Shown here in pieces: positions 1 through 9,119 of a stretch of DNA of 64,000 nt. The position numbers and the translations under genes were made by a program. The DNA comes from Bacillota bacterium (GTDB lineage Bacteria > Bacillota > UBA4882 > UBA8346). The stretch's first letter is position 1, and each line of letters begins with the position of its first letter. The notes below the pieces were generated by a model, which was given only the letters and a program-made list of their open reading frames with translations, was not told where the DNA came from and ran no database searches. The stretch lies in contig JAEXDA010000037.1 of NCBI GenBank assembly GCA_023401925.1, positions 99,769 through 163,768 on the forward strand, read 5' to 3'.

Positions 1-210
1 CAAAGTGCTATGGAAACAATCCGCAAAGATGCCCGGGTGGATGGAAAATTTTACATCTGTCCTTGTTATAATGAGATGGTTTTAAAACAGCAAAAGATTG
101 GGATATTTACAATCCCGCGAAGCGAGTATTTTTCTTTGGCTTCCCCACAAGGCGTCGAAGAGTATGAAAAACATGTAAAACCAATATCCGGAGGTAATCA
201 TGCAGGTTGA
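1..210 (+). CDS. C-terminal fragment of a sugar-phosphate nucleotidyltransferase (cut by window edge)
   Basis: The frame is open from base 1, so the gene begins before the window and only its last 69 residues are visible. They include a FYICPCYNEM stretch matching the C-terminal FYVAPAYNEM stretch of the intact nucleotidyltransferase at 523-1281. I therefore infer a second enzyme of that family, making an NDP-sugar or related activated precursor. The stop overlaps the start of the next gene by about 11 bases, which indicates one transcription unit. The catalytic N-terminal part is outside the window, so the substrate cannot be judged. Confidence 0.6.
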   Translation, partial: QSAMETIRKDARVDGKFYICPCYNEMVLKQQKIGIFTIPRSEYFSLASPQGVEEYEKHVKPISGGNHAG

Positions 211-526
211 AAAATTGGAATCAATGATTAAAGGGTGGTTTGTGGGAAACTTTACTCCAACTTTGTATAATACAAATGATGTTGAAGTGGCGGTAAAAAA
301 ATATAATCCCGGTGATTTTGAAGAATGGCATTATCATAAAATTGCCACCGAGATTACCGTGATTATCTCAGGTGAAGTTATCATGAATCAAGAGCATTTC
401 AAAAGTGGAGATATAATAGTACTGAAACCTGGCGAGGGTACAGATTTTCGGGCTTTAACCGAAACCACCAACGTGGTGGTTAAGATTCCTGGCGCAAATA
501 ACGATAAGTATCTTAAGGGGGAATGA
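200..526 (+). CDS. small cupin-fold protein
   Basis: This 108-residue single-domain protein has a cupin core. The likely metal ligands H44, H46 and E51 sit in the EEWHYHKIATE segment, followed by a SGEV turn and a second cupin motif around PGEGTDF. Such small cupins in sugar clusters are often isomerases, epimerase-like proteins or sensors of a sugar nucleotide; which applies here is not visible. A GGAGG ribosome site precedes ATG 200. The gene overlaps its upstream neighbour, and its stop overlaps the ATG of the next nucleotidyltransferase (ATGA), so the three are translationally coupled. Confidence 0.75.
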   Translation: MQVEKLESMIKGWFVGNFTPTLYNTNDVEVAVKKYNPGDFEEWHYHKIATEITVIISGEVIMNQEHFKSGDIIVLKPGEGTDFRALTETTNVVVKIPGANNDKYLKGE

Positions 527-1281
527 ATATGCTGAATATTGTAATACCAATGGCTGGCCGGGGTAGCCGTTTTCAAAAAGAGGGTTATCAACTCCCTAAA
601 CCCTTGATACCTGTACATGGTAAACCTATGATTCAGGTTGTAATCAATAATTTAAGTCCCCAATGTGAACATCGTTTTATCTTTCTTTGCCTGGCAGAAC
701 ACATAAAAGAATATGGTGTGGATCAGCAATTAATGGAATGGGCCCCGGAAAGCAAAATAGTTTTGGTTGATGCAGTCACTGAAGGAGCGGCTTGTACCGT
801 ATTACTTGCCAAAGATTATATTAATACTGGTAGTCCTTTAATGATAGCGAATAGCGACCAATGGGTTGATATCGATATTGATGATTATTTGAACTATATG
901 GATACTTCGAATGCCGATGGTTTAATTATGACTATGTGGGCGGATGATCCTAAGTGGTCTTATATCCGGTTAAATCCTGAGGGTATTCCCTGTGAAGTTG
1001 TGGAGAAAAAGGTGGTCTCGAATGAAGCTACTGTCGGGATTTACAATTATAAACATGGTTCGGATTTTGTATCAGCGGCAGAAAGTATGATTGCCAAGAA
1101 TTTAAGAGTGAATAATGAATTCTATGTGGCTCCGGCCTATAATGAAATGATCACTCAGGGAAAGAAAACTACTTTTTATAATATCGGTAAAGAATGTGAT
1201 GGAATGTATGGCTTAGGGATTCCTGCAGATTTAAAAAAATTTGAGGAATTGCCAGTCTCAAGAAAGGCTGTGGATTTTTAA
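523..1281 (+). CDS. sugar-phosphate nucleotidyltransferase (NTP_transferase family)
   Basis: The 252-residue protein starts with the nucleotide-binding signature IVIPMAGRGSRF (residues 5-16), followed by LPKPLIPVHGKPM, the sugar-phosphate/NTP binding core of the RmlA/GlmU-like superfamily. An NSDQWVD segment near residue 110 supplies the likely metal-binding aspartate. It should activate a sugar phosphate to NDP-sugar, or be a related transferase of unknown substrate. It lacks the hexapeptide C-terminal domain of GlmU. It is coupled to the upstream cupin by an ATGA overlap, and an alternative start exists at 529. Confidence 0.8.
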   Translation: MNMLNIVIPMAGRGSRFQKEGYQLPKPLIPVHGKPMIQVVINNLSPQCEHRFIFLCLAEHIKEYGVDQQLMEWAPESKIVLVDAVTEGAACTVLLAKDYINTGSPLMIANSDQWVDIDIDDYLNYMDTSNADGLIMTMWADDPKWSYIRLNPEGIPCEVVEKKVVSNEATVGIYNYKHGSDFVSAAESMIAKNLRVNNEFYVAPAYNEMITQGKKTTFYNIGKECDGMYGLGIPADLKKFEELPVSRKAVDF

Positions 1282-1287
1282 CCTGAC

Positions 1288-2217
1288 ATGATCAAAACTG
1301 GTTGTGTAGTTCAAGGGAATGTCCGGACGGAATTAGAGCATATTTTGTCGGAACTTATGAGGCATTTTGATCAGGTCATTTTATCCACTTGGAGTGAGGA
1401 TGCTTTAAAGATTCCTAAGGGTAAGTTTGAGGTAATCTTAAATCAAAAACCTGAAAATCCTGGATTTACCAACCGAAATTATCAACGAGTCAGCACTGCC
1501 GCAGGCCTAAAATGTGCTGAAGAATTGGGTTGTACTCATGTCCTAAAGTGGCGTACCGATATGTTGCCCACTAAGTTGGATGTAGATAAATTATTGGAGT
1601 GGTCCGATTTTCAAGTTCCTAAGGGCGTATCATCTCGGATAGTGACGTGCGCTTTTCGAAATCTTAGCGTCATACCGGATTATTTTTCTTCTATTCCTGA
1701 TTTATTTGCCTTTGCTGACATAGAAATGATGAAACTTTTATGGGGAACGGAAAACTTTGACTTTAATAAAAGTTTTAATGCACCGCAAGAAATGTATGAC
1801 GATTGTGGCTTTGAATGGGTTTCGGATCCTAATATTAGTGGGTTATTTTGCGCGGAATCGGAATTATATGCGACATTTAAAGCTCGGTTAGAGAGAAAAT
1901 TGCATTCCAAGCTTAATCATATTGAGATTGCTTCCAAATATATGTATCTTATTAACCACGATCGGCTTGGCATTTGTTGGTTCGGTCCGAATGGCGGTTT
2001 TCGTTCCATAACTCAAGCATTGCAGTTTCCTTGGTGGACGGAAAGAACTTGGAAAACATGTAAACCCAAAATAATTGAAATGGGTTATCCTGAAACATAT
2101 TTATGGCAAAAATTAAAACGACGTTTAACACCCTGGGTAATAAAAGAAAACATTCAGATGCAGAAAAAATGGATAGATAAATTTAATAGAAATAAAAAGG
2201 TGGGTAGTCATGATTAA
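1288..2217 (+). CDS. WavE-family polysaccharide biosynthesis protein
   Basis: The 309-residue protein has the WavE-family layout: an N-terminal beta strand ending in VVQGNV, an LSTW motif (residues 32-35), then a GLKCAEELGCTHVLKWRTD block (about 73-91) with the conserved RTD that resembles a glycosyltransferase metal-binding site. WavE was described in Vibrio LPS core synthesis, and a glycosyltransferase role is inferred. A tandem paralogue follows, and the two genes overlap by 8 bases. The ribosome site is weak. The protein is cytoplasmic, with no membrane segment. Confidence 0.75.
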   Translation: MIKTGCVVQGNVRTELEHILSELMRHFDQVILSTWSEDALKIPKGKFEVILNQKPENPGFTNRNYQRVSTAAGLKCAEELGCTHVLKWRTDMLPTKLDVDKLLEWSDFQVPKGVSSRIVTCAFRNLSVIPDYFSSIPDLFAFADIEMMKLLWGTENFDFNKSFNAPQEMYDDCGFEWVSDPNISGLFCAESELYATFKARLERKLHSKLNHIEIASKYMYLINHDRLGICWFGPNGGFRSITQALQFPWWTERTWKTCKPKIIEMGYPETYLWQKLKRRLTPWVIKENIQMQKKWIDKFNRNKKVGSHD

Positions 2218-3328
2218 AGTAGGTATAGTGATACAAGGTCCTATAATTAGTGCGGGTTACGATTGTACTAGTAATATCGATCGGTTAATCGAAAATTATT
2301 CTCAACATTCTATGGTAGAGAAAATAGTGTTAAGTACCTGGGTAGGAGAGAATTATAAGAATAAAAATGAGAAACTAATCATTCTTAAAAATGAACCTAT
2401 AATAGGGTGTGATTTTAAAAACAGGCTCAAACAGATAACTTCGACTTATGAGGGAGTAAAGTTTTTAGAATATAATTCTGCAGTATCTCATGTATTAAAA
2501 ATACGAACTGATCAGTTTTTAGATGTTGATGTTATCAATTTTATGGAAACATTTTATAGTAAGTCTAATCAACAACTTAAAATAGGACATATTTTTGAAA
2601 ACCCATTATTGTTTCCTTATGTTAGTCGAACTATTCCTTTTCATATTGGGGATTATTTTTTCGGTGGACAAATTAATGATATTTCTAATTTTTTAAAAAG
2701 TAATCTTTCGTTTGGACATGATTTTTTTCAGGGAGCTGCGGAAGTAGATATGGTCTTGAAACATCTGTATCGGATGGATCCTGACTTTAATATTCCTTTT
2801 TGGATATTGTACAAGCAAATGTGTATTGCAGGTATGTTTCCACGTAATCATAAAATTTGGGAATATTGGTTGACCAGATATTCTACTGATTTTGCTTGTT
2901 TTCCAAAGAATCTTTTTGATGATCTCGAGTGGAGAGGAAAAATTTGGGATACTGCAGCAAATGAGCGGATTTTTGATGGAAGAGCTGAAATTGTAAGAAA
3001 TAATTTTTATGATTTTTATGCAGAGTGGATTTTATTGCGAACAGATCGTGAAAGTTATCTAAATCTTCCGATTGAAAAGCAAATTGGAAAAGTAAGATAC
3101 ATTTGGGATTGGTGGCAGTTTATTAAAAAAATGGCCTTTATAGAATGCCGATATGGATTTCAAGTTTTATTGAGAGCATATGGAAAATTTAAAAGCTTCA
3201 TTGATAAAGCGATTAAGTTTATTCCAAAAAGCATTAAATATATTATAAAGGCATTGCTGCAAAAAGTGGGTTTATTAGAAGTCTTTAAGAAGTTAAAGAG
3301 TAATCTATTCAAATTTGGAAAAGAATGA
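2210..3328 (+). CDS. WavE-family polysaccharide biosynthesis protein (paralogue 2)
   Basis: This 372-residue paralogue of the preceding gene has GIVIQGPI at the N-terminus, LSTW at 41-44 and HVLKIRTDQF at about 94-103. Its C-terminal 60 residues are strongly lysine-rich with repeated amphipathic stretches (IDKAIKFIPKSIKYII), which could dock the protein on the membrane face where lipid-linked glycan is built. An AGGTGGG ribosome site precedes ATG 2210. Codon use is very AT-rich. The function is inferred from the family: transfer of a sugar or sugar-related group in surface glycan synthesis. Confidence 0.75.
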   Translation: MIKVGIVIQGPIISAGYDCTSNIDRLIENYSQHSMVEKIVLSTWVGENYKNKNEKLIILKNEPIIGCDFKNRLKQITSTYEGVKFLEYNSAVSHVLKIRTDQFLDVDVINFMETFYSKSNQQLKIGHIFENPLLFPYVSRTIPFHIGDYFFGGQINDISNFLKSNLSFGHDFFQGAAEVDMVLKHLYRMDPDFNIPFWILYKQMCIAGMFPRNHKIWEYWLTRYSTDFACFPKNLFDDLEWRGKIWDTAANERIFDGRAEIVRNNFYDFYAEWILLRTDRESYLNLPIEKQIGKVRYIWDWWQFIKKMAFIECRYGFQVLLRAYGKFKSFIDKAIKFIPKSIKYIIKALLQKVGLLEVFKKLKSNLFKFGKE

Positions 3329-3518
3329 TTGATAGTTGAATGGGAACAAAATCATGATGCCGGAATTAAGAGAAAAGTGATTCATGGCATATGCTTGGTT
3401 TTAAAAGGTAATAGGGAGTTTGTAATTGATATCAAAGAAGATAATGAGTCATAATGTATCAAAAATTTAATCGAAAAAAAGTGGAAAGGGCTTTATTTTT
3501 AGATAAAGAACATGCATA

Positions 3519-4781
3519 ATGTATAGCGCTATAAAACATTACTTAAAATTATTACTAGGTTATAGTGACCTGGATTGGAATTTTCATAAGTTTGAAAATA
3601 AAATTCATCCTCAAACCTGGCGACAGCATGACTTTTTATTAAATTGGGCTCAAGACTATGCCAAAAACTTCGAACGATATGAAGTGTCTGATTTCTATAT
3701 CCAATCTGAAGATTTAGTAGTGCAACAGGGTTATTATTTAAGAGAAAAGGTTAAACGAGAGTATGAGAATAAATATGCGGACTTAAAGCAATTGCGTATT
3801 TTAATTCACGTTCCTTCGATGGCTCATTCGCCTGGAGGTTATTCCCTTTTTACTAACTTAGCAGAAGGTTTGCAATATGTTGGAATAGCAACAAGAAATC
3901 TGGAATGGAATGATTCAATAGAAAATGCATTGGAAGAATTTAAACCTACAATATTCATCACCAGTGATAATACTTCTTATTTATCTAGGATTAATTGGAA
4001 ATCTATTGCAGAATATCGTAAAAAGAATCAGTTTAAATTGGGTTTAACTGCATCAATTGATTTAGATGGAAATTCATTATTGGATGAACGATTAGCTTGG
4101 GCCCGTCAACATCAAGTTGATTTTTATTATTGTTTTAGAGCTCCAGAATTTATCCATGAACATTATCAACCATTTTTTACGAATGGTTATCCGGTTTTTA
4201 GTGTTGAGTTTGGTGCCAATCCGATGACGTATTATCCGGTACCTAATATTAAACGTGATCTGGATTATGTCTTTTTTGGTTCCAGCAATTATGACAAGTG
4301 GCCAAGGTATTTTGCCTATTTTACTAAATTACTTACAAAAAACCCAGGCTTTATTGATGGACCTGGATGGTCAAAAATTCGACATTGGTCAAGCGAAGAT
4401 AAGAACCCCAATTTAGAAGATATAACACTTCGGCGCAATTTAGAACGATATCTGTATGCAAGGGCAAAAGTGGGTATCAATTTGCATGTTAATATTAGCA
4501 TTGATTATCCCAGTGAGTTGAATGAACGTACATATATGTTGGCTGCATGTGGCGTGCCGCAATTAGTTGATAACGCAAGATTATTGCCATTAAGATTTCA
4601 ACCCATTAGTATGTTTATTGCCGATAATCCATTGGAGTATAAAAGATTGTTTAATGAAATAAAAAATAATCCTGAAGAAGCACAAAAAAGAGCATTGCAA
4701 GCCCAAAGAGAAGTTTTTGAAAAACATACGGTTTTTCATCGTGCAGAACAATTTATCAAAGATTTAATAAAGTTAAAGTAG
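3519..4781 (+). CDS. CgeB-like glycosyltransferase
   Basis: The 420-residue protein has a two-lobed GT-B-like layout. A Rossmann-like start lies at LRILIHVPSMAHSPGG (about residue 93) and a C-terminal donor lobe contains INLHVNIS and NERTYMLAACGVPQLVDN (about 334-350), typical of the CgeB / Glyco_trans_1_2 family. CgeB was named from Bacillus spore-coat maturation, but the family is common in surface glycan clusters. No Shine-Dalgarno is obvious before ATG 3519. The 190-base gap upstream contains no clear gene. The substrate is unknown. Confidence 0.75.
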   Translation: MYSAIKHYLKLLLGYSDLDWNFHKFENKIHPQTWRQHDFLLNWAQDYAKNFERYEVSDFYIQSEDLVVQQGYYLREKVKREYENKYADLKQLRILIHVPSMAHSPGGYSLFTNLAEGLQYVGIATRNLEWNDSIENALEEFKPTIFITSDNTSYLSRINWKSIAEYRKKNQFKLGLTASIDLDGNSLLDERLAWARQHQVDFYYCFRAPEFIHEHYQPFFTNGYPVFSVEFGANPMTYYPVPNIKRDLDYVFFGSSNYDKWPRYFAYFTKLLTKNPGFIDGPGWSKIRHWSSEDKNPNLEDITLRRNLERYLYARAKVGINLHVNISIDYPSELNERTYMLAACGVPQLVDNARLLPLRFQPISMFIADNPLEYKRLFNEIKNNPEEAQKRALQAQREVFEKHTVFHRAEQFIKDLIKLK

Positions 4782-4852
4782 GGTAATGTCGAACAAGTCC
4801 TTAGATTAATAGTTTAATGTTTCTATAAAATAGTTATATAAAAGGATTTAGA

Positions 4853-5599
4853 ATGGATATTATAAAAAGTATTCTTAAGTTATTTGGCATTAGGAAGTTT
4901 ATGTCTATTAAATATTTTGGTTTTATTTATGGTTTTATGAAGTTTAGAAGGATTTCTAGTAAATCGGAGCGCTTTTCAATATTTTGGCAGGACCGCTATC
5001 CGTGTTTAAATGATAAAACTGAATCAACAGGTTTCGATAGCCATTATGTCTATCATACAGCCTGGGCGGCTCGTATTTTAGCCAAACTGAAACCGGAAAA
5101 TCACATTGATATTTCTTCGAGCCTCTATTTCATTTCACTAGTCTCTGCCTTTATTCCGATAAAGTTTTATGATTATAGGCCTGCAGATTTAAAACTGAGT
5201 AATCTCTTTACAGGGTCGGCTGATTTATTAGCCTTGCCCTTTGAAGATAAATCTGTAAAATCGTTATCCTGCATGCATGTAGTCGAGCATATTGGCCTAG
5301 GCAGGTATGGAGATGCTTTGGATCCCAATGGAGACTTAAAAGCGATTTCTGAGTTAAAGAGAGTTCTTTCTCAGGGTGGCTCGCTATTATTAGTTGTTCC
5401 GGTAGGCAAACCAAAGATTATGTTCAATGCTCATCGGATTTATTCATATGCGCAAATAGTAGATTATTTTTCAAAATTTGAATTAAAAGAATTTGCCCTG
5501 ATTTCAGATGAAGACTATTTTATTGAGCATGCAACAAAAGAACAGGTAGATCTTCAAAAATATGGATGTGGCTGTTTTTGGTTTATAAGGAGTCTATAA
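4853..5599 (+). CDS. DUF268 / methyltransferase-like protein
   Basis: The 248-residue protein has the DUF268 hallmarks: HVVEHIGLGRYGDALDPNGD (about 141-160), LKRVLSQGGSLLLVVPVG and FNAHRIYS. These resemble the C-terminal half of a class I methyltransferase fold, although the canonical SAM-binding glycine loop is not evident. A role in modifying a sugar of the surface glycan is inferred. AAAGGA precedes ATG 4853. The next gene begins two bases after the stop, so the two are co-transcribed. Confidence 0.7.
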   Translation: MDIIKSILKLFGIRKFMSIKYFGFIYGFMKFRRISSKSERFSIFWQDRYPCLNDKTESTGFDSHYVYHTAWAARILAKLKPENHIDISSSLYFISLVSAFIPIKFYDYRPADLKLSNLFTGSADLLALPFEDKSVKSLSCMHVVEHIGLGRYGDALDPNGDLKAISELKRVLSQGGSLLLVVPVGKPKIMFNAHRIYSYAQIVDYFSKFELKEFALISDEDYFIEHATKEQVDLQKYGCGCFWFIRSL

Positions 5600-5600
5600 A

Positions 5601-6746
5601 ATGCGAATTTTTCAAGTTATCGAAAGCTCTACCAATAGTTCTTTACCGGATAACAGAACTTGGTATAGAAATCTGTATGAACCTTTGGTTGAGATGGGAC
5701 ATGAAGTTATCTTATGTCCAGCCGAAATGGGACGTCAAGCTAAGCTAACTGATAATATTGAACTTAAACATAAGTTTAGCCAAGAGATGATGGATTTGTT
5801 TTGTAATGAGCATAAGAAAAGACCTTTTGATCTGGCTTTCTTTTATTTAATGGATGGGATGTTCGAAAGATGGGCTATTGAGGGAATTCATAAAAGCAAT
5901 GTAATTACTTGCAATTTTTCCTGCAATAATATTCATCAATTTTATTTGGTGGAAAAGATTTCCGATCTCTTCGATTGGAATCTTCATTCTGAAAAGGAAG
6001 CCGCGGTTAAATTTAAGAATATTGGTGTGAATGCGCTTTGGTGGCCGATGGCTTCCAATCCCAAATATTTTCATCCGATGAATGTTTCCCGAACAATTCC
6101 GGTGAGTTTTGTAGGAGCTAAATATGGTAGAAGGTTAGAGTCGATTTATCAGTTGCTGATTGCAGGTATTGATGTTCACACGTATGGGCCAAATTGGGAA
6201 ATAGAAATACCTAGTATCAATTCGATTCAACTATTAAGGGAAATTAAACATTTAATCTTGGAGTTTCCTAACAATCTTAAAGAAAAAGCAGTTCGTTCAG
6301 CCGAAAAAGCACAGAATGATTTACATGCCTTAGCAATCTCTCAATATCCCAATAATTTTCATGGGCCTGTTTCAGATGATCAATTGATTCAACTTTATAG
6401 TGAAAGCAAGATTTCATTGGGTTCTTTAGATGTTTTTGAAAATCATAATTTGTTGGGACGGAGATTGCGACACTTGCATTTACGGGAATTCGAGGCCCCT
6501 ATGTCAGGAGCTCTTTATTGTACTGATTTTTCCGATGAATTGGCTGAAATGTTTGAACCGGATAAGGAAGTAATTATGTGCCATGATGATATTGAACGAA
6601 CTGATAAAATAAGCTTTTACTTGAGGAATGAAACATTAGCCAATAAAATTAGGGAGGCTGGTTTACGGCGATCTTTGGCAGATCATACGTACCATCAGCG
6701 ATTTCATCTTTTGTTTAAGAAACTAGGATTGAAAAATAGCGGATGA
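5601..6746 (+). CDS. CgeB-like glycosyltransferase
   Basis: This 381-residue GT-B type protein shares the CgeB-like C-terminal motif with the gene at 3519: LREFEAPMSGALYCTDF near residue 294 and a downstream MCHDDIERTDKISFYL segment that resembles the domain-closing region. The N-terminus is MRIFQVIESS followed by an LVEMGHEVI Rossmann strand. AAGGAG precedes ATG 5601. It is probably a sugar transferase of the surface-glycan pathway; donor and acceptor are unknown. Confidence 0.75.
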   Translation: MRIFQVIESSTNSSLPDNRTWYRNLYEPLVEMGHEVILCPAEMGRQAKLTDNIELKHKFSQEMMDLFCNEHKKRPFDLAFFYLMDGMFERWAIEGIHKSNVITCNFSCNNIHQFYLVEKISDLFDWNLHSEKEAAVKFKNIGVNALWWPMASNPKYFHPMNVSRTIPVSFVGAKYGRRLESIYQLLIAGIDVHTYGPNWEIEIPSINSIQLLREIKHLILEFPNNLKEKAVRSAEKAQNDLHALAISQYPNNFHGPVSDDQLIQLYSESKISLGSLDVFENHNLLGRRLRHLHLREFEAPMSGALYCTDFSDELAEMFEPDKEVIMCHDDIERTDKISFYLRNETLANKIREAGLRRSLADHTYHQRFHLLFKKLGLKNSG

Positions 6747-6830
6747 ATTCTATGAGATAGAGTAAATATTGTTAAATAATATTATAAATGGACCATTGGT
6801 TATTAGTGTGAACAATTATAGAGGTGAAAT

Positions 6831-7859
6831 ATGAACAGTAGTTTGAAGAAAAATCCAAAAGTTACAATATTGATGCCAGTCTATAATGGTGAAAATTATT
6901 TAAGGGAAGCAATAGATAGTATTTTAAATCAAACATTGACGGATTTCGAGTTTTTAATAATTAATGACGGTTCAACCGATTTAAGTGAGGAAATAATTCG
7001 GTCATATACAGATCCGCGTACTAGATTAGTTAATAATGAAATTAATCTTGGACTGATAGAGACTTTAAATAAAGGAATTGAACTTTCTCGGGGAAAGTAC
7101 ATTGCAAGGATGGATTGTGACGATATAAGTTTACCAGAACGCTTGGAAAAACAATTTAACTTCATGGAAAAGTATCAAGAAGTTGGTATTTGCGGTACTT
7201 GGGTGGAAACTTTTGGCGAGGTTTCAGGTGAAATATGGGATTATCCCAGTGATTATTTTGAAATACAAGCGAGACTTTTATTTGAATCTGTTTTGGCGCA
7301 TCCATCAGTAATGATTCGGACAGAATTATTGAAAAAAAATGGATTGAAATATAATCTTTCATATATACATGCTGAAGATTATGCGTTATGGCAACGTTGT
7401 AGTTTTTGTTTTCCAGTAAACAATATTCCTGAAGTATTAGTCAAGTATCGAATTACCTCTACAAGTGTAAGTAGAACAAATTCACAAGAACAAAAAAAGA
7501 CTGTTGAAAAAATATATATTGAGAGCTTAAAAATGTTAGGGCTAAATGTTAATAAAGAACAATTATTGTTACATCAACAAATTGCTGTATATAAGTTTCC
7601 AATATGTAATGACTTCCTGGTTAATGCAAATAGCTGGTTGTGTAAATTACTTGATGCTAATGAGAAGAGTAAACGTTATTCAGAATCTTCTTTTTGTCAC
7701 TTACTAGGGGAAAGGTGGTTTAATATTTGTTATCGTTCAACAAGTTTAGGGTTAAAAGTTATGTGGGCTTTTAGGCGTTCTCCGCTTAGTTCATTTGTTG
7801 AAGTTCCATTTAAAATAAAAGTAAAATTTCTTATCAAATGCTTTTTGCAAAAGGGTTAA
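6831..7859 (+). CDS. family 2 glycosyltransferase
   Basis: The 342-residue GT-A enzyme has the GT2 opening VTILMPVYNGENYLREAIDSIL (about residues 11-32), the NDGSTD loop and the metal-binding MDCDD near residue 93. The acceptor-side region carries HAEDYALW (about 182), the family's usual ED catalytic pair. An AGAGGTG ribosome site precedes ATG 6831. No membrane segment is seen. It adds a sugar to a lipid-linked or nascent glycan; the specific linkage is unknown. Confidence 0.88.
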   Translation: MNSSLKKNPKVTILMPVYNGENYLREAIDSILNQTLTDFEFLIINDGSTDLSEEIIRSYTDPRTRLVNNEINLGLIETLNKGIELSRGKYIARMDCDDISLPERLEKQFNFMEKYQEVGICGTWVETFGEVSGEIWDYPSDYFEIQARLLFESVLAHPSVMIRTELLKKNGLKYNLSYIHAEDYALWQRCSFCFPVNNIPEVLVKYRITSTSVSRTNSQEQKKTVEKIYIESLKMLGLNVNKEQLLLHQQIAVYKFPICNDFLVNANSWLCKLLDANEKSKRYSESSFCHLLGERWFNICYRSTSLGLKVMWAFRRSPLSSFVEVPFKIKVKFLIKCFLQKG

Positions 7860-7860
7860 A

Positions 7861-9099
7861 ATGCATAATAAAAAAATTGCAATTATTGCTTTTTCCTTTC
7901 CTCCATTTAGCAGTGGAGGCATAACAAGCGCTCATTACAATCTATTTCAAGGTTTCAAAAATAAGGGGGCGCAGATTAAATATTTCACCTACGGTGACCA
8001 TCATCATGATGTTCGATATAATAAAAATTATAATGAACATGACGATGTTTTGCGATATGGCACACCTCAATGGATTTTTAAGTTATTGCCCAAATTAAGT
8101 AAATTATATGAGATGTTTTTTATCAGAAAACCCTTTCAATATTCGTATCAGTTCTTCAATATTCTGGATACGATGTATGGTTCATATAAAATCAATATCG
8201 CATTAAAGCGATATAAACCCGATATTTTAATTTTGCCGGATAGTGGGAGTCCAGGATTTTTAATAAAGAAAAGAAAAGGCTGTAAGGTTATTTTAATTTC
8301 TCACCACAACCCGTCTCGTTTTTTGGGCAATCCTCTCTTCGGATTACATTCAGAAAGAGACGCCCATTGGGCGTTGAAATTTGAAAATTGGACTTTACGA
8401 AAAGTGGATCATGTTATTTGTCCTTCAAATTATATGAAGAAGGTTTTTTTAAAAACCTATTTTTATAATGGCCTTGTATCAGTGTTACCTAATTTAGTCG
8501 ATGAAAAAACCATTGATGCAATTCCGGTTTCCGATATTCGTAAGATTCTTAATTTGCCAATGGATTGCCCGGTTATTTATATTCCGTCTGGAGGAAGTAT
8601 TTTTAAAGGCGCACGCTATATTTTTGAAATAATACGTCGTATTGCTGCAGCTTATAAAAAAGAAATCGGATTTTTTATTTCTGGCTCAAACTGGGATCAA
8701 ACATTAGCTTATGAATTGAAGTATTTACCTGAAAATGTTAGATTATATACTCCGGGATATTTAAATTATCATGATAACATTGGATTGATCAAATCTTGTT
8801 CATTCGGAATCTCCCCAACATTGATCGAGAGTTTTGGCATGGCTATCTTGGAAGCCAATTTTTGCGGAATACCTATGATAGCCTTTAACACCGGTGGAGT
8901 TGAGGATATTATAGTAGATGAATTAAATGGTTTTATGGTCCCGTATTTGGATATTGAATCTTTATTGAATTTTTCAATTCAATTGATTATGAATGAGAAA
9001 TTATTGGTGAAATTAAAAAAGACTACCTATAATTATGCGCAGGAAAAATTTAATACGGAAAAGATTGTTGACAAATATGTGCAAGTGGTCATGGGTTGA
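7861..9099 (+). CDS. family 4 (GT-B) glycosyltransferase
   Basis: The 412-residue protein has the N-terminal SFPPFSSGGITSAHYN donor-loop motif of GT4 enzymes. In the C-terminal lobe, SPTLIESFGMAILEAN holds the EX7E catalytic/nucleotide-binding pair (about 322-330), followed by AFNTGGVEDII. It is a retaining sugar transferase acting on the glycan repeat unit. The start lies two bases after the preceding stop with only a weak AAGGG site, suggesting translational coupling. Confidence 0.88.
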   Translation: MHNKKIAIIAFSFPPFSSGGITSAHYNLFQGFKNKGAQIKYFTYGDHHHDVRYNKNYNEHDDVLRYGTPQWIFKLLPKLSKLYEMFFIRKPFQYSYQFFNILDTMYGSYKINIALKRYKPDILILPDSGSPGFLIKKRKGCKVILISHHNPSRFLGNPLFGLHSERDAHWALKFENWTLRKVDHVICPSNYMKKVFLKTYFYNGLVSVLPNLVDEKTIDAIPVSDIRKILNLPMDCPVIYIPSGGSIFKGARYIFEIIRRIAAAYKKEIGFFISGSNWDQTLAYELKYLPENVRLYTPGYLNYHDNIGLIKSCSFGISPTLIESFGMAILEANFCGIPMIAFNTGGVEDIIVDELNGFMVPYLDIESLLNFSIQLIMNEKLLVKLKKTTYNYAQEKFNTEKIVDKYVQVVMG

Positions 9100-9119
9100 T
9101 ATAGTAAGGAGATAGGTTT

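Noticed and set aside
3329..3454. 41-codon frame starting TTG directly after the second WavE gene
   Set aside because: No recognisable family and no ribosome site; could be a gene remnant but cannot be supported.
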